Made by a program: the position numbers and the translations under genes
Shown: one piece after another, positions 8,204-16,534 of the stretch
How the letters are laid out: each line of letters begins with the position of its first letter
Position numbering within the stretch: the stretch's first letter is position 1
Source of the DNA: Flavobacterium sp. 9R
GTDB taxonomy: Bacteria > Bacteroidota > Bacteroidia > Flavobacteriales > Flavobacteriaceae
NCBI RefSeq assembly: GCF_902506345.1
Contig: NZ_LR733413.1
Span: 2,319,893-2,383,892, forward strand
Reading direction: 5' to 3'
DNA length: 64,000 nt
The notes under the pieces: model-generated
Database searches by the model: none
Told to the model about the DNA's origin: nothing
Seen by the model: the letters and a program-made list of their open reading frames with translations, nothing else

Positions 8204-8521
8204 TTAATTTTCTGGAGCCAATTCTAACTCAAGTCCTTCAAGACTTTCCGTTATTGGAATTTGACAACCTAAACGACTATTGGATTTTACATAAAAAGCT
8301 TCAGATAGCATAGCTTCTTCATCATCACCCATAGGTGGTAATTCAACATCATTGAGCACATAACATTGGCATGAAGCACACATGGCCATTCCCCCACAGG
8401 TTCCCTCAACTGGTAACTCATAAGCTTTGCACAATTCCATAATATTCATTGCCATATCTGTTGGCGCTTGTAATTCGTGAACAACCCCTTCTCTATCTTT
8501 AATCTTTATTAAAACATCCAT
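8204..8521 (-). CDS. 2Fe-2S ferredoxin, adrenodoxin type
   Basis: The protein has 105 residues. The cluster ligands are Cys42, Cys48, Cys51 (TCGGMAMCASC, pattern C-x5-C-x2-C) and Cys86 (LGCQI), the adrenodoxin/Isc-type arrangement. An acidic helix PPMGDDEEAML is typical. It is a soluble electron carrier, possibly for Fe-S assembly or a hydroxylase. NifU-domain and Mrp genes lie just upstream on the same strand, which suits an Fe-S role, but a small unknown gene and a gap lie between them. Confidence 0.9.
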   Translation of the reverse strand: MDVLIKIKDREGVVHELQAPTDMAMNIMELCKAYELPVEGTCGGMAMCASCQCYVLNDVELPPMGDDEEAMLSEAFYVKSNSRLGCQIPITESLEGLELELAPEN

Positions 8522-8542
8522 TATTTAAAATTCCTTAATTAT

Positions 8543-9013
8543 TTATTTGATCTCGAGATCTAAAATATATTCTTTACTATTTTTATTATTACTTATTTTC
8601 AAACGAAGTATGTCGGCTTGATTTATAGTATATACTACAGAAACATCTGGAGTGTAAACCCCATCAATAGTTTTATAAACCAACTTACCTTTATAAGTTG
8701 CACTTACCAAACCATTTTTCTCATTTTTGGTATTCACTAACGCTTGAGAAGTTAATTCTGCAGAATTATAGGCCGTATTTTCTTCTAATTTAGCTTTGTC
8801 ACCACTTAGTTTGGTTAAAAATTCTGCTCCTGTGATTTTCAAATAACCTTGTCTGTTAGAAAACACATTAACTGGAGTCTCGAACGAGGTGTCTTGCCAC
8901 TCTCCATCAACACCCATATAAGCTCTTTTAACATTAGCTTCTTGAATAAGTTCTTGACCGTAGCTTTTATAAATTGACAATAACAAGAATAAGATTAGGT
9001 ATTGTTTTTTCAT
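8543..9013 (-). CDS. Exported protein of unknown function
   Basis: The protein has 156 residues. An N-terminal signal peptide ends near SYGQ (residue 19). The mature part is predicted beta-rich with no recognised motif or Cys pairs. It ends 21 bases before the ferredoxin start, so the two may be co-transcribed. I do not recognise the family. Confidence 0.6.
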   Translation of the reverse strand: MKKQYLILFLLLSIYKSYGQELIQEANVKRAYMGVDGEWQDTSFETPVNVFSNRQGYLKITGAEFLTKLSGDKAKLEENTAYNSAELTSQALVNTKNEKNGLVSATYKGKLVYKTIDGVYTPDVSVVYTINQADILRLKISNNKNSKEYILDLEIK

Positions 9014-9241
9014 AATTGATTAGTTTTTAGGTTAGTACTTTCAAATTTAATTTTTTCTTTAAATAAAGAAAGGAAATAAAATTGAATTATTATCACTTTT
9101 TTTTATAAAAAAATAAAAAAATCAGTGTAAAAACCAAAAATCAATAACAATACAATACTACATCGTTATCTTGTCTACTACTAAAATTTCACGTGCTTCA
9201 ATAAAATCAACAAAAAAAGAACGAAATAAAAAACAGTTCAA

Positions 9242-9481
9242 TTACATAACATTGACAACCGTTTCTATTTGTGGCGCAAATTTTTTAATTGTAGTTTCTA
9301 CCCCCGCACGCAATGTCATTTGATTAACGCTACAGCTGGTACAAGCACCTTCGAGTCTTACTTTGACGTGTTTTTCATCCTCAATAGAAATTAAGGTAAT
9401 ATCGCCTCCATCTGATTTTAGAAAAGGTCTAATCTCATCTAAGGCTTTCATAACATTTTCTGTTAATTCTTCTGTTGTCAT
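9242..9481 (-). CDS. NifU C-terminal domain protein (Fe-S scaffold/carrier)
   Basis: The protein has 79 residues, a stand-alone NifU/Nfu domain. It has FLKSDGGDITLISIED and the cluster-binding CTSC (Cys47, Cys50) in EGACTSCSVNQMTLRAGVE. It carries or assembles Fe-S clusters. It lies directly after mrp on the same strand, an arrangement found widely in Bacteroidota, and probably works with it. Confidence 0.93.
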   Translation of the reverse strand: MTTEELTENVMKALDEIRPFLKSDGGDITLISIEDEKHVKVRLEGACTSCSVNQMTLRAGVETTIKKFAPQIETVVNVM

Positions 9482-9497
9482 AGTGTATTATTTAATC

Positions 9498-9532
9498 ATT
9501 CAACCTTCAAAGAAAACTCCTGAAGGTTGAAT
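9498..9532. terminator. Hairpin between mrp and the NifU-domain gene
   Basis: A perfect 12-bp stem (9498-9509 with 9521-9532) has an 11-base loop. The T tract is on the plus-strand side, so on the minus-strand transcript it is more likely a partial terminator or RNA stabiliser between the two genes. Confidence 0.5.
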
Positions 9533-9541
9533 TTTTAATTA

Positions 9542-10672
9542 TTATTTTTTTACTGCTGAACAACCCGCCATTGTTGTAATTTTTATGGCTTCTGTAGCAG
9601 GCAAACTCTCATTTCTATTTACTGTTTCTTGTACCACATTACGTGTAATGTTCTCGAAAACAGTTCCAATAATTGAACCGGTTTGTAAAGCAGCTGGGCG
9701 ACCGTAATCTCCTGCTTCACGGATAGATTGAACGATTGGCACTTCTCCTAAGAAAGGCACATTTAAATCCGTAGCTAAGTTACGAGCGCCTTCTTTACCA
9801 AAGATATAGTATTTATTCTCAGGAAGTTCTTCAGGCGTAAAATAAGCCATATTTTCAATAATCCCCAAAACGGGAACATTGATTGCGTCAGATAAGAACA
9901 TCGCTACTCCTTTTCTTGCATCAGCCAAAGCAACAGCTTGTGGAGTACTCACTACAACAGCACCAGTTACTGGCAAAGACTGCATAATAGACAAATGAAT
10001 ATCTCCTGTTCCTGGAGGCAAATCAATCAACATAAAATCCAATTCTCCCCAGTTCGCATCAAAAATCATTTGGTTCAAGGCTTTAGATGCCATCGGACCT
10101 CTCCAGATTACGGCTTGACTTGGAGAAGTAAAAAATCCTATCGAAAGCATTTTTACCTCATAACTTTCAATCGGTTTCATTTTTGATTTTCCGTCAACTT
10201 CAATAGAAATTGGCTTTTCGTTTTCTACATCAAACATAATTGGCATAGAAGGACCATAAATATCAGCGTCTAAAACTCCAACACTAAATCCCATTTTAGC
10301 CAAAGAAACGGCTAAGTTTGCAGTAACTGTAGATTTTCCTACTCCACCTTTTCCTGAGGCAACGGCTATAATATTTTTGATTCCAGGAATAGCTTTTCCT
10401 TTTACTTCTGGCTTGTCTGGAACCTCAACTTTACTATTAATTTTGATTTTAGCTTCTGCAGAAACTTTCTCCAGAATCGTTTTTTTGATATCGTCTTCTG
10501 CACGTTTTTTAATATGCATAGCGGGTGTGTGCAATACTAAATCTACCACCACTTCATCACCAAAAGTAACTACGTTTGCGATAGCTCCGCTTTCCACCAT
10601 ATTTTTTCCTTCTCCAGCAATAGTAATTGTTTCTAATGCTTTTAGTATTTCTTTTCTATCTAGTTTCATCAT
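9542..10672 (-). CDS. mrp: Mrp/NBP35-family ATP-binding Fe-S carrier
   Basis: The protein has 376 residues. An N-terminal MIP18 (DUF59) domain covers about residues 1-85. The ParA-like NTPase follows, with a deviant Walker A GKGGVGKST (107-115), ADIYGPSMP, and DLPPGTGD. The CxxC found near ENMxxF in many Mrp proteins is absent: the segment reads ENMAYFTPEELPENKYYIFG, and the only C-terminal Cys is in TMAGCS. This variant is usual in flavobacteria, to my knowledge. It is proposed to deliver Fe-S clusters to target apoproteins. The adjacent NifU-domain gene supports this. Confidence 0.92.
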   Translation of the reverse strand: MMKLDRKEILKALETITIAGEGKNMVESGAIANVVTFGDEVVVDLVLHTPAMHIKKRAEDDIKKTILEKVSAEAKIKINSKVEVPDKPEVKGKAIPGIKNIIAVASGKGGVGKSTVTANLAVSLAKMGFSVGVLDADIYGPSMPIMFDVENEKPISIEVDGKSKMKPIESYEVKMLSIGFFTSPSQAVIWRGPMASKALNQMIFDANWGELDFMLIDLPPGTGDIHLSIMQSLPVTGAVVVSTPQAVALADARKGVAMFLSDAINVPVLGIIENMAYFTPEELPENKYYIFGKEGARNLATDLNVPFLGEVPIVQSIREAGDYGRPAALQTGSIIGTVFENITRNVVQETVNRNESLPATEAIKITTMAGCSAVKK

Positions 10673-10826
10673 TAAATTATTTATTCAATCCCTAATCTTT
10701 TAATAAGACTGATTTTGGATTGCAAAGATAATAGGAAAATTATGGAATCAATTAGGAATGAATTGAAAATATTGATAGAAAAATAGGCAAATACAGTAAT
10801 TCAAAAAGGCACAGAAGGTGTGAAAA

Positions 10827-11153
10827 TCAGCAATCCATCTCGGGTTCCCAAAAATGAGCTTCAAAATCTACAATTTGATTGTCTTTTACACTAATTCCCT
10901 CACTTTCTAACAACTGCTGCATTAAATTAGTTCCATCAAAATGCAGTTTACCAGTTAGCAGTCCTTTACGGTTCACTACTCTGTGTGCAGGAACATCTTC
11001 TAAATGGTGTGAGGCATTCATCGCCCAACCCACCATTCGAGCGGAACGCGCAGTTCCTAGTGCTTTGGCAATGGCGCCATAAGAAGTGACTTTGCCATAA
11101 GGAATTTGCCTTACCACAGCATACACTCGCTCAAAAAAATTGGTTTCTTCCAT
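10827..11153 (-). CDS. Alkyltransferase-like protein (MGMT family, no acceptor Cys)
   Basis: The protein has 108 residues, only the DNA-binding half of MGMT. It has YAVVRQIPYGKVTSYGAIA (recognition helix region) and GWAMNAS. The acceptor motif PCHRV of true methyltransferases is PAHRVVNRKG here, so the alkyl-accepting Cys is Ala. That defines ATL proteins, which bind O6-alkylguanine and recruit nucleotide excision repair. It cannot act by direct methyl transfer. It is 7 bases from the LysE gene, on the same strand. Confidence 0.9.
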   Translation of the reverse strand: MEETNFFERVYAVVRQIPYGKVTSYGAIAKALGTARSARMVGWAMNASHHLEDVPAHRVVNRKGLLTGKLHFDGTNLMQQLLESEGISVKDNQIVDFEAHFWEPEMDC

Positions 11154-11160
11154 TTTTTAT

Positions 11161-11805
11161 TCAAAGAGATAACAAACCATAATGCTTCAAGATATTCAAA
11201 AAGGTAACAACAGCTATTAACCCAGTAATTGTTCCAATAATTTTATTCATATTTTGAATAAAAAAATCCGCTTTGGATTCAATTTTATTAAAGAAAACTA
11301 CATAACCATAAAACACAACAAAAGCACCTGATACTACACCTAAAACAAAAATTAAAATTGAAAAAAAGTCAAAGGCAAATAACTGGTATGAGGCAAAGGT
11401 AATTCCCAATAAAACATAATAGGGAATGGGAAAAAAGTTTAATGCCGAAAGCAACATTCCAAGAAAAAAACGGGAACTGTTGCTGTATTTTTTGATATTA
11501 CTTCCTTTGAGCTTTGGTTTTTTGGCAACAAAAAGAAAATAAATCGTAAGCAAGGCAAAAATCACACAACCGATTTCCCTCAATAATAGAATAAGTGAAG
11601 GACTTTTATCAATGGCTCTTGCGAACAAAAGCGCCAAAAATGTTTGAAAAAAAATAATGATAACAGCCCCAAAAACAAACCATAAAGCGGTGCGTTTCCC
11701 TTCTTTTAGGTTCACTTTTACTGCAGTCATATTAATCAGTCCTGGTGGCGAAATGCCAACAAAAGCGCTGATAAAACCGAGAAAAAAGAGACCTAGTACC
11801 TGCAT
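11161..11805 (-). CDS. LysE-family transporter
   Basis: The protein has 214 residues with about six membrane segments. The N-terminal LGFISAFVGISPPGLINMTAVKVNLKEG carries the PPG motif of the LysE/RhtB superfamily. It is an inner-membrane exporter, perhaps for amino acids; the substrate is not predictable. It lies between trmB and the ATL gene, on the same strand, with short gaps. Confidence 0.8.
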   Translation of the reverse strand: MQVLGLFFLGFISAFVGISPPGLINMTAVKVNLKEGKRTALWFVFGAVIIIFFQTFLALLFARAIDKSPSLILLLREIGCVIFALLTIYFLFVAKKPKLKGSNIKKYSNSSRFFLGMLLSALNFFPIPYYVLLGITFASYQLFAFDFFSILIFVLGVVSGAFVVFYGYVVFFNKIESKADFFIQNMNKIIGTITGLIAVVTFLNILKHYGLLSL

Positions 11806-11843
11806 ATTAAGAAGAAAAAACTAGATTTAATTAAAAATCTAGT

Positions 11844-12521
11844 TTATGATTTTATTTTAAAACGAATAAAAGTAATCGCTTTATTGATGGCTAAATATTG
11901 TTTTTCGTAAAATGTTTGAAACGCAGTAACCTCCTCAGGACTTCCTTCGTTTTTATACACGTTATGATTCGCATACAACACCTCGTGTCCTTCGCCATGC
12001 AAAAGGCCTAAAGTGTAACCGTGCATAAATTCCGAATCGGTTTTTAGATTAACGATACCTTCTTTTTTCAAGATTTTTTTATACAATTGCAAGAACTCTG
12101 AGTTTGTCATACGGTGCTTGGTTCTCTTGTATTTGATTTGTGGGTCAGGAAAAGTAATCCAAATTTCGTCAACCTCATTTTCGGCAAAAATATGATTGAT
12201 TAATTCAATTTGGGTTCTTACGAAAGCCACATTGTGCAGTCCTGTTTCCACCGCAGTCTTGGCACCTCTCCAAAAACGAGCACCTTTAATATCAATACCA
12301 ATAAAGTTCTTATTGGGATATCGTTCTGCTAAACCAACCGAATATTCACCTTTACCACAACCTAATTCAAGGACTAATGGATTGTCGTTTTTGAAAAATT
12401 CTGTATTCCATTTTCCTTTCAAAGGAAACAACTCACCTACTACTTCTTCTCTTGTTGGTTGAAACACATTATCGAATGTTTCGTTTTCTTTGAACCTTTT
12501 TAATTTATTTTTACTTCCCAC
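11844..12521 (-). CDS. trmB: tRNA (guanine-N7-)-methyltransferase
   Basis: The protein has 225 residues if it begins at GTG 12521, giving (M)GSKNKLKRFKENETF, the N-terminus usual for flavobacterial TrmB. A TTG at 12545 would add eight residues. SAM motif LVLELGCGKGEYSVGLA, GIDIKGARFWRGAKTA, and the TrmB signature WITFPDPQIKYKRTKHRM are present. It forms m7G46 in the variable loop of tRNAs. No ATG is available near the start. Confidence 0.92.
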   Translation of the reverse strand: MGSKNKLKRFKENETFDNVFQPTREEVVGELFPLKGKWNTEFFKNDNPLVLELGCGKGEYSVGLAERYPNKNFIGIDIKGARFWRGAKTAVETGLHNVAFVRTQIELINHIFAENEVDEIWITFPDPQIKYKRTKHRMTNSEFLQLYKKILKKEGIVNLKTDSEFMHGYTLGLLHGEGHEVLYANHNVYKNEGSPEEVTAFQTFYEKQYLAINKAITFIRFKIKS

Positions 12522-12809
12522 GGTATTTTTTGCTATTTCGGGCAAAAATAAGCAATTAAATTAGAAGGCTCGCTTTAGTTAACAAAAAACAAGGGCATTA
12601 GCTTATAAAATTTTCGCCACGAATTCACTAATAAATAAAGAATTACAATGTGTTTTAATGATACGAATCATTATAGTTGATGGTATTCGTGTCATTCAAT
12701 ATCAATTTCGATAGCAATTAGTGACAAATTGTGCTATTGCTTTGCCTATTCGCTATCGCTCGGGTAGTGGCTAACTTTTTTTGAATACTAATGCGTTTAC
12801 AAAAACGTT

Positions 12810-13319
12810 TTATTCTTTGGTCGTCAATTTTTTCATAACACCATCTTCTATAGGTGTTTTGATTTTTACCACTTCGTCTACGTTTTCGTTTGGAATGGTC
12901 ATAGAAAGCACATAATGTTTGATTTTCCATTCCTTCCCTACTTTTTCTAACACACCAGAACCTCTACAGATTTTCATTTGTGTACTCAACAACTCATCGA
13001 ACCAAGCGATTTTCCCCTTGGTATCCAAAAAAATATGGCGCTCTATAGCTGTAAAATTCCAGGCTTTTCCTCTATCGAAATAAGGCTTTGCAAAAGCTTG
13101 AAAAGCGGTTTTGTTCCAATTTTCTTTAGCATCTGTCCCAATAAAGATGGCATCATTGGTCATTAATCCAAAATACGCGTCAAATTGTGCTTGTGCTGCT
13201 GCTTTGTGCCAAGCATCGAGAGTAGCTGCAATTTTTTGTTCTTCAGAACGCGGAGACTGAGCCGAAGCAGTAAAAAGTCCCAATACCAAAAAGAATCCAA
13301 TAGCAAGTGTGGTTTTCAT
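12810..13319 (-). CDS. Exported SnoaL/NTF2-like protein
   Basis: The protein has 169 residues. A signal peptide ends at TASAQ (residue ~21). The mature part is an NTF2-like cone fold: EEQKIAATLDAWHKAAAQAQFDAYFGLMTNDAIFIGTDAKENW is the SnoaL_3 start, and GVLEKVGKEWKIKHYVLSMTIPNE is the usual end. It is periplasmic. Such proteins often have no known ligand. It is monocistronic. Confidence 0.82.
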   Translation of the reverse strand: MKTTLAIGFFLVLGLFTASAQSPRSEEQKIAATLDAWHKAAAQAQFDAYFGLMTNDAIFIGTDAKENWNKTAFQAFAKPYFDRGKAWNFTAIERHIFLDTKGKIAWFDELLSTQMKICRGSGVLEKVGKEWKIKHYVLSMTIPNENVDEVVKIKTPIEDGVMKKLTTKE

Positions 13320-13350
13320 AACTATTTTTTTTTTAAAACAATAATATTAC

Positions 13351-13374
13351 AAAAAAACCGCTAACAATAGCGGT
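13351..13374 (-). terminator. Rho-independent terminator of the gene at 13398
   Basis: A 7-bp stem (ACCGCTA, 13357-13363 with 13368-13374) and 4-base loop are followed on the minus strand by seven T residues. Confidence 0.75.
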
Positions 13375-13397
13375 CATTTTGATTCAAAAAAGTAATT

Positions 13398-13922
13398 TTA
13401 ATACTTATACGCAATCCCTGTTTTTATAGCCTGAGTTCCTCCTAATGCATTTGAATTAGAACCAACCGTTGTTTTATCAGAAGTCATCAAAACAAAAGGA
13501 CAACCAATTGCTGCTGCAGACATTTTTAATTTTTTTTCTGCCTTTTTATCTCCTGTATTTCCTGTTTGAAAATTTATCAATCCAGTTTTTCCTCTAACGT
13601 CTCCAACCTTCTTTAATCCAGAAATATATGATTTTTCTTCTAAAATAATTACTTTTTCCCAATCTGCTTCTGAACTAATAGTAATTTTTTCCGTAACCTC
13701 TTCTACCCTACCACTTTTACCATATACAATTTTTTCAATTGCATATTTACCAATAGAATTCTCTGCATCCTCTCCGTCATATTTAAAAACCACACTGTAA
13801 TCTTCAATTCTTATAACTTTCCCTTTTACAACTTCTCCACTATGCTTAGTAATAATGTCAACCTGTGCATTTACGCTAATTGAACAAAAAACAACAGATA
13901 ACAATAAAATAATTTTTTTCAT
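13398..13922 (-). CDS. Exported protein of unknown function
   Basis: The protein has 174 residues from ATG 13922 (MKKIILLLSVVFCSISVNAQ). An upstream in-frame start would add 12 residues ahead of the signal peptide and is unlikely. A beta-rich domain begins VDIITKHSGEVVKGKVIRI. The C-terminal part, MSAAAIGCPFVLMTSDKTTV and GIAYKY, is a conserved ending I associate with uncharacterised Bacteroidota proteins. Function unknown. Confidence 0.65.
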   Translation of the reverse strand: MKKIILLLSVVFCSISVNAQVDIITKHSGEVVKGKVIRIEDYSVVFKYDGEDAENSIGKYAIEKIVYGKSGRVEEVTEKITISSEADWEKVIILEEKSYISGLKKVGDVRGKTGLINFQTGNTGDKKAEKKLKMSAAAIGCPFVLMTSDKTTVGSNSNALGGTQAIKTGIAYKY

Positions 13923-14006
13923 GTTTTTATTTCTTTTAATTAATATTTTGACAAACATAAAGTTTTATAATAAAATATAAAAATTACTTTACAAAAATAA
14001 CGACAT

Positions 14007-14040
14007 AAAAAAGGGCAATGTTTTACGACATTGCCCTTTT
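14007..14040 (-). terminator. Rho-independent terminator of hpf
   Basis: A 13-bp stem (14009-14021 with 14028-14040) and a 6-base loop are followed by T residues on the minus strand, 30 bases after the HPF stop. Confidence 0.85.
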
Positions 14041-14070
14041 ATTTAGAACTAGCTCTAAGCTAAAGATTTA

Positions 14071-14385
14071 TTAGTATGCTTTTTGCTTTTCAAAAGTAGA
14101 AGTCAAGGTGCGTTTGATTTTGTCTAATGCGCCGTGAAATGCTTTTTCGATGCTACTAGCATGTTCTGTAACCGCAATAGGTTGGCTGTTAGCAGCACGC
14201 ACTTCTATCAAGCAACGTTTATCATCTACTCCCGATTTATTACTATTTTCATCACCAAAATGCACTTCGATTCGGGTAATTTTATCTTCGAAACGAGCCA
14301 ATGATTTTTCTAATTCACCAGAAAAATAAGCTTCTACTCTCTCGTGTCCTTCGATGTTTTTGTCGGTGTTGATTTGTACTTTCAT
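14071..14385 (-). CDS. hpf: Ribosome hibernation factor HPF/RaiA family (short form)
   Basis: The protein has 104 residues, the S30AE/HPF domain alone without the C-terminal dimerising domain of long HPF. It has IEVHFGDENSNKSG, DKRCLIEVRA and HASSIEKAFHGALDKIKRTL. It binds the 30S decoding region and silences ribosomes in stationary phase. It is monocistronic with a clear terminator. Short HPF and RaiA (YfiA) cannot be separated with certainty here. Confidence 0.88.
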   Translation of the reverse strand: MKVQINTDKNIEGHERVEAYFSGELEKSLARFEDKITRIEVHFGDENSNKSGVDDKRCLIEVRAANSQPIAVTEHASSIEKAFHGALDKIKRTLTSTFEKQKAY

Positions 14386-14503
14386 CGTTACAAAATTTTT
14401 AAGTTATGTAGTAAATTTAAACAATTCAGCAGAAAAAAGCTACTGTTTTAGCAAAAGTTTAGTAACTCCAGCGTCCTTTTTTATTACCAAAAAACACTCC
14501 CAA

Positions 14504-14989
14504 CTACTCTTCGGTTTGAATTCTTTTTACAGTATTTTTTCTTGTAATCAATAACGGAATGGCTACACCTGTCGCTAATACCACCAATACAAAAAAGGTA
14601 GTCAATCCATTATTAACGGCTTCAAAGAAAATTTTTGAATACGCTACTGGGTCTTTCTCCGAGGTTAATTCTATAATCCCAATCATCGCTTTATAGGCAA
14701 ACAATCCAGGTATCATAGGAATTACTGCGGGTATGGCAAAAGTAATGGGAGGACAATTTCGTCTGTGCGCTGCAAAAACACTCAAAAAACCAATTAAAGA
14801 AGCGCCACAAAGCACCGCCAAAACAATTCCAATTTTATATTCTAACATCAAAAATTTAGTCATCCCTCCAAGCGCTCCAATGATGAATATAGAAAGCAAA
14901 GCGCGTCTTGGTACATTGAACAAAATAGCAAATCCTATGGCTGCAATTCCCAACCAAATTCCTTTTTCTAAAAATAATACGACATCCAT
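14504..14989 (-). CDS. Threonine/serine exporter, ThrE_2 (DUF3815) subunit
   Basis: The protein has 161 residues with about five membrane segments. It matches the C-terminal half of ThrE: the conserved CPPITFAIPAVIPMIPGLFAYKAM is characteristic of DUF3815. The N-terminal half is the separate gene at 14993, ending 3 bases upstream. Together they should form an inner-membrane amino acid exporter. Confidence 0.87.
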   Translation of the reverse strand: MDVVLFLEKGIWLGIAAIGFAILFNVPRRALLSIFIIGALGGMTKFLMLEYKIGIVLAVLCGASLIGFLSVFAAHRRNCPPITFAIPAVIPMIPGLFAYKAMIGIIELTSEKDPVAYSKIFFEAVNNGLTTFFVLVVLATGVAIPLLITRKNTVKRIQTEE

Positions 14990-14992
14990 GAT

Positions 14993-15763
14993 TTAGAAAT
15001 TATAAATTAACAATCCCACTAAAAGCCCAAGAGCGATAGCAAATGCAATGATTAATACATTCACACCGCGAGTAATTCCGTTTAAGATGTTCCCATCTAT
15101 CAGATCCGAAAAAGAATTCATCATTGGAACACCAGGAATGAGAAAAAGAACTGAGGTCGAAAAAGCATGAATGTAAGTAAGCGAAGGATTAAAGAAAAAA
15201 TAAAATCCCGAAACTAAAGCCGCTGTAGCCGAAGCAAAAAAGACACACAAATAAAAATTAAATTTCAATTTCATAGCTTCTTGTCTCACAAAAAGACCAG
15301 CAAATGAAGCTACAAAACAAGCTAGCATTTCTACAAGATCTCCACCAAATAATCTACAAAAAGCAGCTCCTGCAAGGGCTACCATTGTAAGCACCAAAAT
15401 TCTTGGATATAATGGCTTTCTGTTCAGAGTTGCCAATTCTTTATTGATGCGCTCTACGCTCCATCCTTCCAAAACAATTTTCCAACTCATAATACTGATT
15501 TCGGAAATCAAGTTAAAATTTAAATGCATATTGGGCACCCATTTAACACTGGTAAATGTTTTATTTTTGTTTTGATACACCAAAGTAATCATCAAGGCGT
15601 GATTGGTAATCATTAATTGTGAATCACAACCAAATGCCCCAGCTATTCTATCGATAGTTACTTTGATTCTTTCTGTATTGGCTCCAGAAACCATCAGTAT
15701 CGAACCGATTTCTAGGAGCATTTCGCCCAATTCATATTTATTGGGCTTATTTATAACTTCCAT
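14993..15763 (-). CDS. Threonine/serine exporter, ThrE (DUF1212) subunit
   Basis: The protein has 256 residues. A cytosolic N-terminal region (GEMLLEIGSILMVSGANTERI, then DSQLMITNHALMITL) is typical of DUF1212. About five membrane helices follow, with FLIPGVPMMNSFSDLIDGNILNGITRGVNVL, the hallmark PGVPMMN-D segment. It is paired with the ThrE_2 gene; ThrE is fused in Corynebacterium but split here. Confidence 0.88.
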   Translation of the reverse strand: MEVINKPNKYELGEMLLEIGSILMVSGANTERIKVTIDRIAGAFGCDSQLMITNHALMITLVYQNKNKTFTSVKWVPNMHLNFNLISEISIMSWKIVLEGWSVERINKELATLNRKPLYPRILVLTMVALAGAAFCRLFGGDLVEMLACFVASFAGLFVRQEAMKLKFNFYLCVFFASATAALVSGFYFFFNPSLTYIHAFSTSVLFLIPGVPMMNSFSDLIDGNILNGITRGVNVLIIAFAIALGLLVGLLIYNF

Positions 15764-15901
15764 AACAAATTTAATTTTTCATAGTTCCCCAAATTTACGG
15801 CTTTTTCAAACTCAAAAACCGCTGAAAACACAGTAATAACGGAAACTTACTAACGCAAACGATAGATTTTGAATCACTTCCCTTTTGATACTCTCCAAAA
15901 A

Positions 15902-15930
15902 AAAAAGCGCTGCAAGAAGCAACGCTTTTT
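15902..15930 (-). terminator. Terminator of the TonB/lipoprotein operon
   Basis: AAAAAGCG pairs with CGCTTTTT and the stem extends past one mismatch. T residues follow on the minus strand, about 20 bases after the lipoprotein stop. Confidence 0.65.
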
Positions 15931-15952
15931 AGCATTCTATATGGACAAATGA

Positions 15953-16513
15953 CTAGTTCACTACTTTAACATCAAAAGTTACAGCAGCATCAGTTGCTCC
16001 TCCAGCATTTGTGATATCTCCAGCAGAAACTCCTGCCGCTGATTTTTTAGGCTCATGTCTAAGCGTAACTGTAAGTTTTCCAGTAGCCGGAGCTGCACCA
16101 GTTTTCAATTCGAAAATTAGACCAATCGGATTTCCATTCTTATCCATATCCCCGTAGGTGAACGTTCCTACTGCTGCTGGTACTTGATAAAACAATTGGT
16201 GCTCATCCCCTTCTTCTTTTACTTCCTTGGTTATATCATCAGCAGGAGTTACCGTTTCGTTTAAGAAAGTAGTGGTTCCTTTGTAGGTAGTATTAACTTT
16301 CAGATCTCCTGAAACAGTTAAAACTGGCTTATTTGGTCCATCGCCATCTAAGTCTCTTGAGGTTAAAGTGATCACTGAACTACCTGCAGTAAGTGTTGTG
16401 GTAACTGTAGTGATTACTTCTTCTTCATTTACTACTTCTGGGTCATCATTGTTACAAGAAGAGAAAGTAAATACTGTAAGTAAGGCTAAAGCTAAAATTT
16501 TTGAATTTTTCAT
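15953..16513 (-). CDS. TonB-receptor-associated surface lipoprotein
   Basis: The protein has 186 residues. A signal peptide with lipobox FSSC (Cys20) is followed by NNDDPEVVNEEEV. The mature domain is beta-rich, with STVxxDRDGDGP-like TSRDLDGDGPNKPVLTVSG and a terminal VTLRHEPKKSA. Similar flavobacterial proteins are annotated 'type 1 periplasmic binding fold', without a known role. It follows the TonB receptor by 21 bases and is almost certainly its surface partner. Confidence 0.72.
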   Translation of the reverse strand: MKNSKILALALLTVFTFSSCNNDDPEVVNEEEVITTVTTTLTAGSSVITLTSRDLDGDGPNKPVLTVSGDLKVNTTYKGTTTFLNETVTPADDITKEVKEEGDEHQLFYQVPAAVGTFTYGDMDKNGNPIGLIFELKTGAAPATGKLTVTLRHEPKKSAAGVSAGDITNAGGATDAAVTFDVKVVN

Positions 16514-16534
16514 TGGGTTTAAATTAAGTTGTAA

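Noticed and set aside
12718..12930. 70-residue basic ORF on the minus strand
   Set aside because: It overlaps the end of the SnoaL-like gene in another frame and continues into non-coding DNA; no family.
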